From a gamma proteobacterium symbiont of Stewartia floridana (GTDB lineage Bacteria; Pseudomonadota; Gammaproteobacteria; Chromatiales; Chromatiaceae): a stretch of 64,000 nucleotides of DNA. Below are positions 44,868 to 54,057 of the stretch, one piece after another (within the stretch, counting starts at the first letter, position 1; every line of letters starts with the position of its first letter). Where the stretch lies: NCBI GenBank assembly GCA_003676145.1, contig NAUB01000032.1, positions 1-64,000 of the forward strand. Direction: 5' to 3'. The position numbers were made by a program, and so were the translations under genes. Under the pieces are notes generated by a model that saw only the letters and a list, made by a program, of their open reading frames with translations, ran no database searches and was not told where the DNA came from.

Positions 44868-45620
44868 TTACGCTATAGGTTTCCGTCTTTGCAGCATAAG
44901 CAAAATCGAGTAACAACCGGCAGCCGCCAAAAGATGTTTGACTGTGTGTCCACTGACTATCTCTCCTGTTATATGAAATACCTGCGAATCGTATGCCTCC
45001 GCCGCTTTTGCCAGGGCGTATAACAGAAGTGCCACGATGAGCAGGCTCTGATGTGTATAGCCATTTCTGAATAACATCATGAAGAAGGGTAGTGTCAGCA
45101 GCGGGATGAACTGCACCCACGCATAGAGACGCAGATCCTCGAAGAAGTACCCATAGAGAACGCTACTGATACCAACAATGACGAGTGGGATCAACAGACC
45201 GGCCAGGCGCCGATTGACATATTCACTCATGAGTGCTGTTAGAAATCCCATGAATCCAACACTCATCGGGAACCGATCCCAGACAAGGGCCTGATCATTT
45301 GGGCTCCAGTGATAGTGGATCGAACCAAAGCACACCAGGCTTATACCCACAAACATCACAAGCCAACCACTATGCCCCGGGCCTGCATGATTTTTCAGGC
45401 AGAATGCGATACCCAAGGCGCCGACGAGCAGAAAGGCGAGGTTGGATAGTACGTCGAGAAAGTTAGGGATCCCAAGGAAGCTGTCAGTATCAATAAAGCG
45501 ATGATAGGCCTCATCTTGTGGAATCGGATCAATCATTAGCAGTAAGACGAGCGGAAACAGCAAGAGAGACAAAAGTACAGCGTGCCGCCAATTAAATTGT
45601 TGTAACAGGTTGCTGGTCAT
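44868..45620 (-). CDS. Ceramidase-like seven-helix membrane hydrolase (CREST superfamily)
   Basis: 250 residues with about seven to eight membrane helices. Conserved motifs of alkaline ceramidases and related transmembrane hydrolases are visible: NFLDVLSNLAFL, FGSIHYHWSPND followed by VWDRFPMSVGF, and the late HTVKHLLAA with paired His. These residues bind a metal and cleave amide bonds in the family. The bacterial substrate is unknown; ceramide itself is unlikely unless the organism is host-associated. It has its own terminator. Confidence 0.83.
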   Translation of the reverse strand: MTSNLLQQFNWRHAVLLSLLLFPLVLLLMIDPIPQDEAYHRFIDTDSFLGIPNFLDVLSNLAFLLVGALGIAFCLKNHAGPGHSGWLVMFVGISLVCFGSIHYHWSPNDQALVWDRFPMSVGFMGFLTALMSEYVNRRLAGLLIPLVIVGISSVLYGYFFEDLRLYAWVQFIPLLTLPFFMMLFRNGYTHQSLLIVALLLYALAKAAEAYDSQVFHITGEIVSGHTVKHLLAAAGCYSILLMLQRRKPIA

Positions 45621-46014
45621 TCAATCCTCAAATGAAGGTTGTCTTTTACTTGCTGTGTGATTTGTGAATACCAAGCTGTAGCTATTGTGTCTGCTCTCTT
45701 AGATTGTAGATCGTGTGGCTGCTTAACGTTTTTAAGGCTGGAAACAGAAGAGTGCTCTATCTTTTTTACAATAAATGTCACCCTAAACAGATGTGTGAAC
45801 CTGATGTCTCTAAATTTTATTATTTGGACGTTAGTGGAGGTCGGACTGAAAACATCACATTAATACGCGCCCAAGCATCAAACTGAGCACTTGTCTTGTC
45901 CGTGATGCTCAAAGAAAAGATTCAATAAATATTCGATACCCCCTGGCGATTAACTGGTTGCCAGTAACTTTTCCCTAACCAGTATCCCTCCCGTAATGGG
46001 TTTTAGTATAGGAT
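45621..46014. other. Intergenic region, nothing recognised
   Basis: 394 bases between two minus-strand genes, AT-rich near 45770-45830. A 74-codon plus-strand frame (45639-45863) has no support and is not called. The promoter of the ceramidase-like gene should lie at the left. Confidence 0.5.
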
Positions 46015-46626
46015 CTAGGCTAACCGAACCAAAAGCGCAGGACGATGAATTGGCGGCACTTTCTTGATCCCGCCAACGAAATACTCCCCTGGACCATCAT
46101 GGCAGAGAAGAATTGAATAGAAGCCACCTCCGGATGTAACCAGGGCGATGATGTCCGTGGCCTTGTTGGTTGCAGCTCGTTCGGCGACTGTCCAGGCATC
46201 AGCAGGATAGAAGCCGGTTGCGTCGTTTGGTAGTGCGGCGCGGAAGGTGGCCTTTACCTGATTGTTGATCACTTGATTTTCAACAGTACCCATGTGAAAC
46301 ACTTTCATGCCGCCCTGGTAGGTTCCCCGGGCGATCAGGCAGCCACTCATGAAGCCGGTCAATACATCGGTGCCCTGGCCGACATAAGCGGTGCGACCCG
46401 GGATGTAGTCGAGCCAGGTGTGGGGGATCGGTGAGTTGAGGGGCATTTGATAGACCCGGGCCGGGCGTCTGAACAGTCCTCGCCGCTGCTGCTGGTTGGT
46501 GCCGTTATAGCGCATGGCGCTGGCGCCACTGACGCTCTGGACGATGGCGCCGTTCTGCTGCTGCGCCACGGTGGCGGGTTTCTGCCAGCGAATCTTTGCA
46601 TCAGCAACCAGTGCGTGTTCGATCAT
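46015..46626 (-). CDS. Unknown protein with CNF/BLF1-like Cys-His deamidase motif
   Basis: 203 residues, no signal peptide or membrane helix. The segment TGFMSGCLIARG (Cys96) followed by VFHMGT (His111) resembles the LSGC motif and downstream His of CNF1/BLF1-type toxins and their CheD-like fold, which deamidate glutamine. The Cys-His spacing is 15 residues, as recalled for CNF1 (C866/H881). The N-terminal 60 residues are polar and Gln/Arg-rich (GTNQQQRRGLFRRP) and may be a targeting or linker region. Ribosome site GGGGAAG. It stands alone, with the edge of a palindromic repeat 25 bases before its start. The assignment rests on the motif only; it could be another Cys-His enzyme. Confidence 0.55.
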   Translation of the reverse strand: MIEHALVADAKIRWQKPATVAQQQNGAIVQSVSGASAMRYNGTNQQQRRGLFRRPARVYQMPLNSPIPHTWLDYIPGRTAYVGQGTDVLTGFMSGCLIARGTYQGGMKVFHMGTVENQVINNQVKATFRAALPNDATGFYPADAWTVAERAATNKATDIIALVTSGGGFYSILLCHDGPGEYFVGGIKKVPPIHRPALLVRLA

Positions 46627-46650
46627 TGTCTTCCCCTTTTATATTTTTTA

Positions 46651-46802
46651 AGTCCGCAAATGAACGCTAATGAACGCAAATGAGTTTTTTCAATCGATAG
46701 GTTACAAGATAGACTGAAATCGACAGCTTGTGGGGTGGTTTCTAATTAGAGTGCTTTAACCAGTTTATTCTTATCCGCAATATTTGCGTTCATTTGCGGA
46801 CT
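46651..46802. repeat. Long imperfect palindromic repeat, copy 2
   Basis: The left arm (46651-46681) starts AGTCCGCAAATGAACGC and the right arm ends with the inverse TTTGCGGACT at 46802. The outer 21 bases of the arms match with one exception. The left arm is almost identical to the left arm at 26820. About 100 bases of unrelated sequence fill the centre. It lies just upstream of the deamidase-like gene. Confidence 0.75.
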
Positions 46803-46846
46803 AAATAAAAAAGGCCCCAATCATCGCATCAGCAGGATCAGTATAA

Positions 46847-47470
46847 CTAGATCCTGTTCTGATCCCGCAATACCTTCACCTGGAACAGAGCGTTGCGCTC
46901 CTCCTCCTCGAGTGCGTTTTCGATGAACTTTATGGTCTCTTTGTACTGAGGGATGATGTTGTAGCGCAGCGCGTTGACCCGCTTCTGGGCTTTGCGCTGT
47001 TCCGCGATCAGTCGGTTGAGGCTCATCGAGACCTCGCCCATTTTTGCCAGCAGCAGGGAGGCTTCGCCGAAGTGTCGGCGGGTATCGTCAAAGCTGGGAT
47101 CGGTTCCCAACAGGCCGACCGGGTTGAGGGGCTTCACTTCGCCGCTTACCGAGGGAAACTCCACGCCCAGGTTGCGGCGCGGGAGTACCTTTAATTCGAG
47201 CACCTGCTGTACCCCGAGCACCGTCTGGTTGATCGCCCGGCTGCCCATGCGCATCTGCAGCAGGCTCAGCCAGTGGTAGGCGAGTTTGACCGCCTGATGG
47301 GCCTGATCCCGGATCTCCCGATATTCACCGATGCGCTGATAGACCAGGCGGGTCAGCAACTCCCGTTTGCGCTCCAGCAGGCTGTGACCCTGCTGCAGAA
47401 AGTTGAGCTGTCGCTTCAGCTGCAACAGGGTGTTTTTGGTCGGTGCGGCCTTGATGCGTTTTACGGTCAT
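46847..47470 (-). CDS. V/A-type ATPase subunit D (central stalk)
   Basis: 207 residues, mainly two long coiled-coil helices at the ends (PTKNTLLQLKRQLNFLQQGHSLLERKRELL; ALRYNIIPQYKETIKFIENALEEEERNALFQVKVL), the typical subunit D that turns inside the A3B3 head. It overlaps subunit B by four bases and is the last gene of the operon. Confidence 0.9.
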   Translation of the reverse strand: MTVKRIKAAPTKNTLLQLKRQLNFLQQGHSLLERKRELLTRLVYQRIGEYREIRDQAHQAVKLAYHWLSLLQMRMGSRAINQTVLGVQQVLELKVLPRRNLGVEFPSVSGEVKPLNPVGLLGTDPSFDDTRRHFGEASLLLAKMGEVSMSLNRLIAEQRKAQKRVNALRYNIIPQYKETIKFIENALEEEERNALFQVKVLRDQNRI

Positions 47471-48846
47471 ACGCTCTGCCGATGGTATTTGGCGATTTCG
47501 GTTTCGTTGACCCGGGTGAGTGCCTGGGGCGGGAAGGTGGAGAGCAGATCCCAGGCCAGGTTGAGGGTCTCTTCGATGCTGCGATCCTCATCCTCACTCT
47601 GTCTTACGAAACGGCTTTCAAAGGCGTCGGCAAACTCCAGGTAGCGGCGGTCCCGGGTGGAGAGCTCATCCGCACCGATGATGGAGGCCAGGTTACGGGT
47701 CTCCAGGGCTCTGGCGTAGAGGGCGTAGAGCTGGTTGGAGACATGGGGATGATCTTCCCGGGTGAAGTCCTTGCCGATGCCGTCTTTCATCAGTCGGGAG
47801 AGAGATGGTGAGATGTGCACCGGTGGATAGATGCCCTGATTGTGCAGCTCACGGCTGAGCACGATCTGCCCCTCGGTGATGTAACCGGTCAGGTCGGGGA
47901 TCGGGTGGGTGATGTCGTCACTGGGCATGCTCAGCACCGGCACCAGGGTGATCGATCCATGGCGGTCCTTGATACGCCCGGAGCGCTCATAGATCTCCGC
48001 CAGGTCGGAGTAGAGATAGCCGGGATAGCCCTTTCTGGCGGGTACGTCGCCCTTGGCGGTGGCCACCTCGCGCAGGGCTTCTGCGTAGTGGGTCATGTCG
48101 GTCATTACCACCAGCACGTGGCGGTCGAGATCAAAGGCCAGGTACTCGGCGGCGGTGAGCGCCATACGCGGCAGGGTGAGCCGTTCCACCGGGGGATCGT
48201 CGGCCATGTTGACGAACATCACCACGTTGCCGAGTACGCCGGAGGAGGCGAACTCCTCCTGGAAGAAGCGGGCATCCGCATAGGAGACACCCATTGCGGC
48301 AAACACCACGGAGAAGCGGCTGTCGTCGTCAGGCAGTTTGGCCTGGCGTACGATCTGAGCGGCGAGGCGGTTGTGGGGCAGACCGGAGGCGGAGAAGATC
48401 GGCAGCTTCTGTCCCCTGACCAGGGAGTTGAGTCCGTCGATGGTGGAGATGCCGGTCTGGATGAACTCTTTCGGGTAGGTGCGGGCCGCCGGGTTGAAGG
48501 CGGCGGCGCTGATGCTGCGACGCAGGCTGGAGACGATCGGGGGACGGTAGTCCCGTGGCTCTCCCAGGCCGTTGAAGATGCGGCCGAGGATCTCCGGTGA
48601 GAGAGCGATCTCCACCGGCTCGTCGAGAAAGCGTACCCAGGTACTCTCCAGGTCGAGCTCGGAGGTCCCCTCGAAGACCTGGATCAGCACCTCTTCATCG
48701 GAGCTGCGGATGACCTGGCCGTTGCGGGTGTTACCCTGTTGATCGCGGATATGCACCCGGTCGCCGAAGGCGATGTTGGGGACGTTGGCTACGGTCAGCA
48801 GGCCGCCGCGGGCGGAGGAGGCGGTTCGATACTCCTTGGCACTCAT
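47467..48846 (-). CDS. V/A-type ATPase subunit B (non-catalytic nucleotide-binding)
   Basis: 459 residues of the F1-alpha/V1-B family. As usual for V-type B subunits the P-loop is degenerate (SASGLPHNRLAAQI), while MTDMTHYAEALREV and SLTLVP-like segments are conserved. It forms the A3B3 hexamer with the neighbouring subunit A. It overlaps A and D by four bases each. Confidence 0.94.
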   Translation of the reverse strand: MSAKEYRTASSARGGLLTVANVPNIAFGDRVHIRDQQGNTRNGQVIRSSDEEVLIQVFEGTSELDLESTWVRFLDEPVEIALSPEILGRIFNGLGEPRDYRPPIVSSLRRSISAAAFNPAARTYPKEFIQTGISTIDGLNSLVRGQKLPIFSASGLPHNRLAAQIVRQAKLPDDDSRFSVVFAAMGVSYADARFFQEEFASSGVLGNVVMFVNMADDPPVERLTLPRMALTAAEYLAFDLDRHVLVVMTDMTHYAEALREVATAKGDVPARKGYPGYLYSDLAEIYERSGRIKDRHGSITLVPVLSMPSDDITHPIPDLTGYITEGQIVLSRELHNQGIYPPVHISPSLSRLMKDGIGKDFTREDHPHVSNQLYALYARALETRNLASIIGADELSTRDRRYLEFADAFESRFVRQSEDEDRSIEETLNLAWDLLSTFPPQALTRVNETEIAKYHRQSV

Positions 48847-50645
48847 GCTGGCTGTTCTCCTCGTTGCGCGTATTCGGAATGGATCTCCTTGAAGTCGTTC
48901 AGGGCTTCTTCCCGGAAGGCTTTGAGCTGATCGGTCTGGTTGGAGTCGTAGAGCTCCTTGCAGCGCCTCAGGCGGGCCAGTACCGACATCTCGGAGAGCT
49001 CCTGTACGGGAACTCCAAGCTCAATCAGATCAGCCCCCGCATCGTAGACCGAGAGGATCAGATCGAGCAGCATGAACTGCTTCTCCGGTGAGGAGAAGGT
49101 GTCCACCGGATCGAGGGCGCTCTGCTGCAGCACGCCCTCCTTGATCAAAGCGGCGCCCTCCAGCACCCAGCGCTGGGCAGAGGAGAGGGCTTCCGGTCCC
49201 ACCAGGTTGACGATACGCGAGAGCTCTGCATCACGGGCCAGCATGCCCAGTGCCTGGGAGCGTCTCTTCTCCCACTCGCGGTCGATGTTCTCATGCCACC
49301 ATTCGGCGGCAGTACTGACATCCGCCGAGAAGCTGTCGACCCAGTCGATGGCCGGGTAGTGACGGGCATCCGCCAGCTCCTTGGAGAGGGCCCAGAAGGT
49401 CTGGATGATCTCTTTGGTATGGCTGGTGACCGGCTCGGAGAAGTCACCGCCCGGGGGCGAGACCGCGCCGATCAGGGTCACCGATCCCTTACCGCTGTCC
49501 ATGGTGTCGACCCGTCCGGCGCGCTCGTAGAAGGCGGCAAGCCGGGAGGCCAGGTAGGCGGGATAACCCTCTTCCACGGGCATCTGGCCGAGACGGCCGG
49601 AGACCTCGCGCAGCGCTTCCGCCCAGCGGCTGGTGGAGTCGGCCAGCATCACCACGTCGTAGCCTTGATCCCGATAGTATTCGGCGATAGTGATGCCCAC
49701 GTAGATGGAGGCCTCACGGGCCACCACCGGCATGTTGGAGGTGTTGGCGATGAGCAGGGTTCTGTCCATCAGGGGCCGGCCGGTGTAGGGGTCTTTCAGC
49801 TTCGGAAAGCTGTCGAGTACATCCACCAGCTCGTTGCCGCGCTCACCGCAGCCTACATAGATGACGATGTCCGCATTGGCCCAACGGGCGACCTGGTGCT
49901 GAACCACTGTCTTGCCGGCACCGAAGGGGCCCGGTACGGCGCACTTACTCCCCTTAAGCAGGGGGAAGAAGGTGTCGAGGATGCGCTGTCCGGTGATCAG
50001 AGGTTCGACACCGTTGTCCCGGCTCTGGTAGGGGCGGGGGCGTCTTACCGGCCAGCGGTGGTAGAGTTTCAGGTGGTGTATCTCACCCTGCTGATCCCGT
50101 ACCTGGCCGATGCTCTCCTCCAGGTGGTAATCGCCTTCCGGAGCGAGTTCGATCAGCTGTCCGGAGATGTTGGGTGGAACCAGGATCCGGTGTTCCACTG
50201 TCTCGGTCTCCTGGACCCGGCCGAGCACTGCGCCGTTGATGATCGGCATGTTCGGTTCCAGGTTCTCCGACGGTACGAAGTGCCAGACCTTGTCCCGATC
50301 CAGGGGCAGTGGGCTGAGGCCTCTGGGGATCTGATCGCCGGCCTTCAGGAACATCGCCTCCAGCGGGCGCTGCACACCGTCGAAGATGCCGCCGATCAGG
50401 CCTGGGCCCAGCTCCACGGAGAGGGGATGTCCAAGCCCTTCCACCGGTTCTCCGGGGCGTACCATCTCGGTCGATTCGTAGATCTGCGCCAAGGCCTCGT
50501 TACCCTCCAGCGAGATCACCTCACCATAGAGTCCGAGGCTGCCGATGCGGACCTGCTCGCCGTTCTGCACGCCGGGCAGCTCGATGGTGACGATCGGGCC
50601 GTTGATATCTTTGATTTTGCCTTTTTTATTGGATGTCGTGTTCAT
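48843..50645 (-). CDS. V/A-type ATPase subunit A (catalytic)
   Basis: 600 residues with the full P-loop GPFGAGKTVVQHQ, the catalytic region VGCGERGNELVDVL, the LADSTSRWAEALREVSGRL motif and the non-homologous insertion of V/A-type A subunits in the N-terminal third. It hydrolyses or synthesises ATP according to the direction of ion flow. Starts two bases after the subunit E stop. Confidence 0.95.
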   Translation of the reverse strand: MNTTSNKKGKIKDINGPIVTIELPGVQNGEQVRIGSLGLYGEVISLEGNEALAQIYESTEMVRPGEPVEGLGHPLSVELGPGLIGGIFDGVQRPLEAMFLKAGDQIPRGLSPLPLDRDKVWHFVPSENLEPNMPIINGAVLGRVQETETVEHRILVPPNISGQLIELAPEGDYHLEESIGQVRDQQGEIHHLKLYHRWPVRRPRPYQSRDNGVEPLITGQRILDTFFPLLKGSKCAVPGPFGAGKTVVQHQVARWANADIVIYVGCGERGNELVDVLDSFPKLKDPYTGRPLMDRTLLIANTSNMPVVAREASIYVGITIAEYYRDQGYDVVMLADSTSRWAEALREVSGRLGQMPVEEGYPAYLASRLAAFYERAGRVDTMDSGKGSVTLIGAVSPPGGDFSEPVTSHTKEIIQTFWALSKELADARHYPAIDWVDSFSADVSTAAEWWHENIDREWEKRRSQALGMLARDAELSRIVNLVGPEALSSAQRWVLEGAALIKEGVLQQSALDPVDTFSSPEKQFMLLDLILSVYDAGADLIELGVPVQELSEMSVLARLRRCKELYDSNQTDQLKAFREEALNDFKEIHSEYAQRGEQPA

Positions 50646-50647
50646 GA

Positions 50648-51280
50648 TTAGAGTGCCTGTCCGTCACCAACTGGGGGCAGCAGCCGTTCGACCAGCGCCT
50701 GGTGGACCTTACGCTCCAGACGGGTGAGTCGACCCTCGAAAGTGTGGTCGATCTGCACCCGCTGATCCGCGGTGGTTACCAGGCATCCGCCAACGGTGTT
50801 GAGCGTCTCCTCCAGCAATTGAAATTTTTTACCGGCCACCAGGTTATCGGTCAGTTTCTGCCATTCGGGCTTGAGCCGGCGCAGGTCCTCCGGGTTGACC
50901 TTCACCAGCAATTGATCCTCGTCGATCTGTGACGCGGCCTGCGTCAGCAGCCCCTGCAGCAGTTCGAAATATTGGCTCTGATCCTTGCAGTAGTCGGCCA
51001 TCCGTACTTTAAGCCGGTCCACCACCACCTGCACCAGGTTCCAGCGCATGTGATCCATCTTGCTGTGCAGCTTCAACTCATCCGCCTGAACCTTGCGCAG
51101 ATAGGCCCGGTCGGCTTGGGATTTGGCCAGCAGGGTCTCCTTCTCTTCCCGCAGATGGAGTTTGTCGCTGGCTTCCCTGAGAATGTTTTTACGTCCCGCA
51201 TCGGCGCGGCTGTGGCACTCGCTGGCCATCTGTTCGGCGCGATCGATGATTGCTTTTTCAAGGGCTTCGACCTGGTTCAC
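50648..51280 (-). CDS. V/A-type ATPase subunit E (peripheral stalk)
   Basis: 210 residues; a long charged N-terminal coiled coil (IIDRAEQMASECHSRADAGRKN and following) and a compact C-terminal part (KKFQLLEETLNTVGGCLVTTADQRVQIDHTFEGRLTRLERKV) characteristic of subunit E, which pairs with the small coiled-coil subunit at the operon start to make the stator stalk. Confidence 0.87.
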   Translation of the reverse strand: MNQVEALEKAIIDRAEQMASECHSRADAGRKNILREASDKLHLREEKETLLAKSQADRAYLRKVQADELKLHSKMDHMRWNLVQVVVDRLKVRMADYCKDQSQYFELLQGLLTQAASQIDEDQLLVKVNPEDLRRLKPEWQKLTDNLVAGKKFQLLEETLNTVGGCLVTTADQRVQIDHTFEGRLTRLERKVHQALVERLLPPVGDGQAL

Positions 51281-51294
51281 TCGTGATCTCCTGG

Positions 51295-51618
51295 TTAACC
51301 GCCGGTGAGTTGTTTCAAGGTTTCGTCGAGCTCGGACTGAAAGTTGTCCGAGTCATGCAGCGAAGGCACTTCCGAGAGTACGATGCGTCCCCCTTCGTTG
51401 CGGATCTGCTGCAGCAGTTTCGACTCCAGCCGGTTGACCGACTGCTCAATGATCAGCAGCGCCCGCTGCTTCTGCTGCAACAGACCGGAGAGGAGCTCAT
51501 CCAGTGTTGCCGTGTCGGGCTCGGTCAGGGTTTCGAATCCGATCAGACGAAAGCCATCACCTAAGGTATGGCTGCCGACAAAGATGTTGCGGACGCTGTG
51601 GCTGCTGGACTCTGACAT
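51295..51618 (-). CDS. V/A-type ATPase subunit F (rotor)
   Basis: 107 residues with the Rossmann-like F fold (IFVGSHTLGDGFRLIGFETL, LLIIEQSVNRLESKLL, RIVLSEVPSL). It binds subunit D on the central stalk and modulates activity. It lies between K and E in the operon. Confidence 0.85.
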   Translation of the reverse strand: MSESSSHSVRNIFVGSHTLGDGFRLIGFETLTEPDTATLDELLSGLLQQKQRALLIIEQSVNRLESKLLQQIRNEGGRIVLSEVPSLHDSDNFQSELDETLKQLTGG

Positions 51619-51622
51619 GGTT

Positions 51623-52063
51623 TCAGATCTTATCGAGCAGCAGGATACTCATGACCAGGCCATAGATGGCGATACCTTCAGCCAGTCCCAGATAGATCAG
51701 GGTTCGACCGAAGATCTCCGGTTTTTCCGCCAGTACCGCCAGTGAGGCGGCGCCGATCGGTCCCACCGCGATACCCGCGCCGATGGTACTCAGGGCGGTG
51801 GGGATACCCACACCGATGATTCCCAGGCCGAGGCCGATGGAGATCTCACCACTGGCTTCCACCGCCGGTTCCACGGCTGCCATGACATCCTGGGCACCGA
51901 TGAAGATCAGTGCCGCCTGGGCACACACGAAGACCACCAGGTTCATGGCGATGGTGGGCTTGAACCAGGGTTTGGTAACTTTTGCCGGCTGCATCTCCAT
52001 GACGATGCCGGTGGCGATCAGGCCAACGATGCCGAGTGTCATTACCGCGATAAGCCAGTACAT
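51623..52063 (-). CDS. V/A-type ATPase subunit K (proteolipid ring)
   Basis: 146 residues with four membrane helices arranged as two hairpins. Only the last hairpin holds the ion-binding carboxylate, the Glu of LIYLGLAEGIAIYGL, so there is one site per four helices as in eukaryote-type V-ATPases. In Na+-binding rings such as E. hirae this Glu is followed by Thr; here it is Gly, which leans towards H+ as coupling ion, though this is not proof. Confidence 0.9.
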   Translation of the reverse strand: MYWLIAVMTLGIVGLIATGIVMEMQPAKVTKPWFKPTIAMNLVVFVCAQAALIFIGAQDVMAAVEPAVEASGEISIGLGLGIIGVGIPTALSTIGAGIAVGPIGAASLAVLAEKPEIFGRTLIYLGLAEGIAIYGLVMSILLLDKI

Positions 52064-52122
52064 AGTGTGCTCCTCTTGCTGTTTTTCAGTTCAATCATCA
52101 ATCCCCTCCCGAAGTCACGGTT

Positions 52123-53985
52123 TCAGGAGAGTGTCAGGGGTTTGAAGGCCTTGCCGTCGCCCGCATAGAAACGGGAGAAGCCTTCGTAAAATTCCAAACG
52201 CAGGACCTGGATGGCGACGATCAGCCCCTCCAGTACCAGGATGAATACATTGCCCAGGACCACGGTGATCCAGTGACCGGTATCACCCATCATGCCGGCC
52301 AGGGTGAACACCGCAATCGCCAGCGCCACATGGTTCAGACTGAACGCCGCGACACGCAGAAACGAGAGGGTGTTGGAGGCATAGCCGGTGATGGTCTCGA
52401 AGGTCTCGATGAAGGCGACCAGGATACGTTCGCCGATGGAGGCTTCCTGTTCTATCAGTTTGTGGGCAAAGATACCGATCAGGGTGAGGATCGCCAGGGT
52501 GGCCCAGAAGCCGCCCACCGATCCCTCCGCATAGAGGCTGTAGCCGCTGCCCAGCATGCCACTGTAGAGCAGTAGCGAGAGCAGGCCGTTGTCGCCGAAC
52601 AGGGCGCCCAGTCGATCACCCTGCACCAGGTGGTTGAGAATATTCAGCAGGGAGGAGATGACGATGAAGCCGATTCCCCACAGCAGGGCCACGGTAAGCA
52701 TGTAGAGCGGATCGCTGAGAGGGGCGATCCACCAGGCATGAAACAGATGCTCGAAGCCGAAGATACTGCCATACAGGAGCCCAAACACCATCGAGGAGAT
52801 CCCGGCGGCCACGCCGAACGGGGTGAAGCTGCCCAGCTTGCGGCGCCAGATCAGTGCGGCACCGAGGATCACCGCACCATGCCCCACATCGCCAAACATC
52901 ATGCCGAACATCAGGATGTAGGTGAGGGCGAAAAGATGGGTCGGATTGACCTCACCGTAACGGGGTACCCCATACTGCATCACCAGGGATGAGAAGGGTT
53001 TGAAGAGGCGGCTGTGGCGCATCACCGAGGGTACGATGGCGCGCTCCTCAGGCAGTGGGTCGCGGCTCTCCAGCACGAAGGCATTCGGCAGTTTCTGCTG
53101 CAGCGCCTCTTCCACCTGGGCCATATCCTCGGCGGGTACCCAGCCCTGCAGGCGCGCCAGCTTGCCGCTTCTACGGGCCGCTTCGCCGAGTGCCACGTAG
53201 GGGGCGGCCAGGTGCAGGGTGTGGGCGGCCTGCTCCAGGCCCTCCAGTGCGTTGGCCCGCCAGGCAACGATCTCCAGGTTGAGCTGTTGTGAGTTCTCAT
53301 CCACCGCCGTGTGGCGTTCCGCCAGTCGGCTCTTCGCTGTCTCCGGCTCTGTGTGCAGTTCCGGGGGAATATCCAGCGGTCGAAAACCGGCGGTGTCGAG
53401 AACCGATTTCAGCTTCGAATGCTCGGTTCGCTTGGCGCCGATGATCAGCACATGGCTCTCTTTTTCACTCTGCAGAAAAGGGAACAGCAGATAGCCGTCG
53501 AGACCGATGGCATCCTTGAGTTGTTCCACCCGGTTACTGGATACCATGCCGATGCTGGATTCCAGGAAGGGTTGATCCTGCTGCAGTTGACCCAGGTCCA
53601 CATCCAGATTGCTGAAATTCGCCAGGCTGGTCTCGAGCTGGTTGATGTTGCGCGACTCTTCGGTGAGACGGCGTTGCCGCTCCTCGAAGTCGGAACAGGT
53701 CTCCCAGGCCTCGCCCAGCCACTGGTTGGCCTCCTCCAGTTCCGCTGCGGTGATGGCGGTCACTTCGCCATCGAATGGGGCCGGTGTGTAGCTTACCAGG
53801 GCGCTGATCTTATCCAGCCGGCTCTTTGCCTGGTTGTACTGCTCACGGAAGTGCTGTCCCGGAATCTCGGTCAGGGCGTTTTCCGCATAGGGACGGTTGT
53901 CCGGGCTGAAACTGTTGAGACCGGCCAGGATCACCGAAGCACCGGGCAGGTCCTCGTTGAGTACCTTGATGCTGATCTGTTTCAT
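52123..53985 (-). CDS. V/A-type ATPase subunit I (membrane stator, a-like)
   Basis: 620 residues: cytoplasmic N-terminal half with coiled coils (about 1-310) and about seven to eight membrane helices (about 325-600). The essential Arg that faces the ring is in LSFLRVAAFSLNHVALA. The ATG at 53985 (MKQISIKVLNED) is favoured over one at 54003, which would add six non-family residues. It forms the ion half-channels with subunit K. Confidence 0.92.
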   Translation of the reverse strand: MKQISIKVLNEDLPGASVILAGLNSFSPDNRPYAENALTEIPGQHFREQYNQAKSRLDKISALVSYTPAPFDGEVTAITAAELEEANQWLGEAWETCSDFEERQRRLTEESRNINQLETSLANFSNLDVDLGQLQQDQPFLESSIGMVSSNRVEQLKDAIGLDGYLLFPFLQSEKESHVLIIGAKRTEHSKLKSVLDTAGFRPLDIPPELHTEPETAKSRLAERHTAVDENSQQLNLEIVAWRANALEGLEQAAHTLHLAAPYVALGEAARRSGKLARLQGWVPAEDMAQVEEALQQKLPNAFVLESRDPLPEERAIVPSVMRHSRLFKPFSSLVMQYGVPRYGEVNPTHLFALTYILMFGMMFGDVGHGAVILGAALIWRRKLGSFTPFGVAAGISSMVFGLLYGSIFGFEHLFHAWWIAPLSDPLYMLTVALLWGIGFIVISSLLNILNHLVQGDRLGALFGDNGLLSLLLYSGMLGSGYSLYAEGSVGGFWATLAILTLIGIFAHKLIEQEASIGERILVAFIETFETITGYASNTLSFLRVAAFSLNHVALAIAVFTLAGMMGDTGHWITVVLGNVFILVLEGLIVAIQVLRLEFYEGFSRFYAGDGKAFKPLTLS

Positions 53986-54057
53986 CGGCAGGGGGCTAAA
54001 CATCAGCAGTCCCTCGATCGGCTTGATGCGGATTGTCGTGGTTAACCGGCCGCTGGA

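Noticed and set aside
45639-45863. 74-codon plus-strand frame
   Set aside because: Cys-rich hydrophobic chance frame without start signals; antisense to its surroundings.
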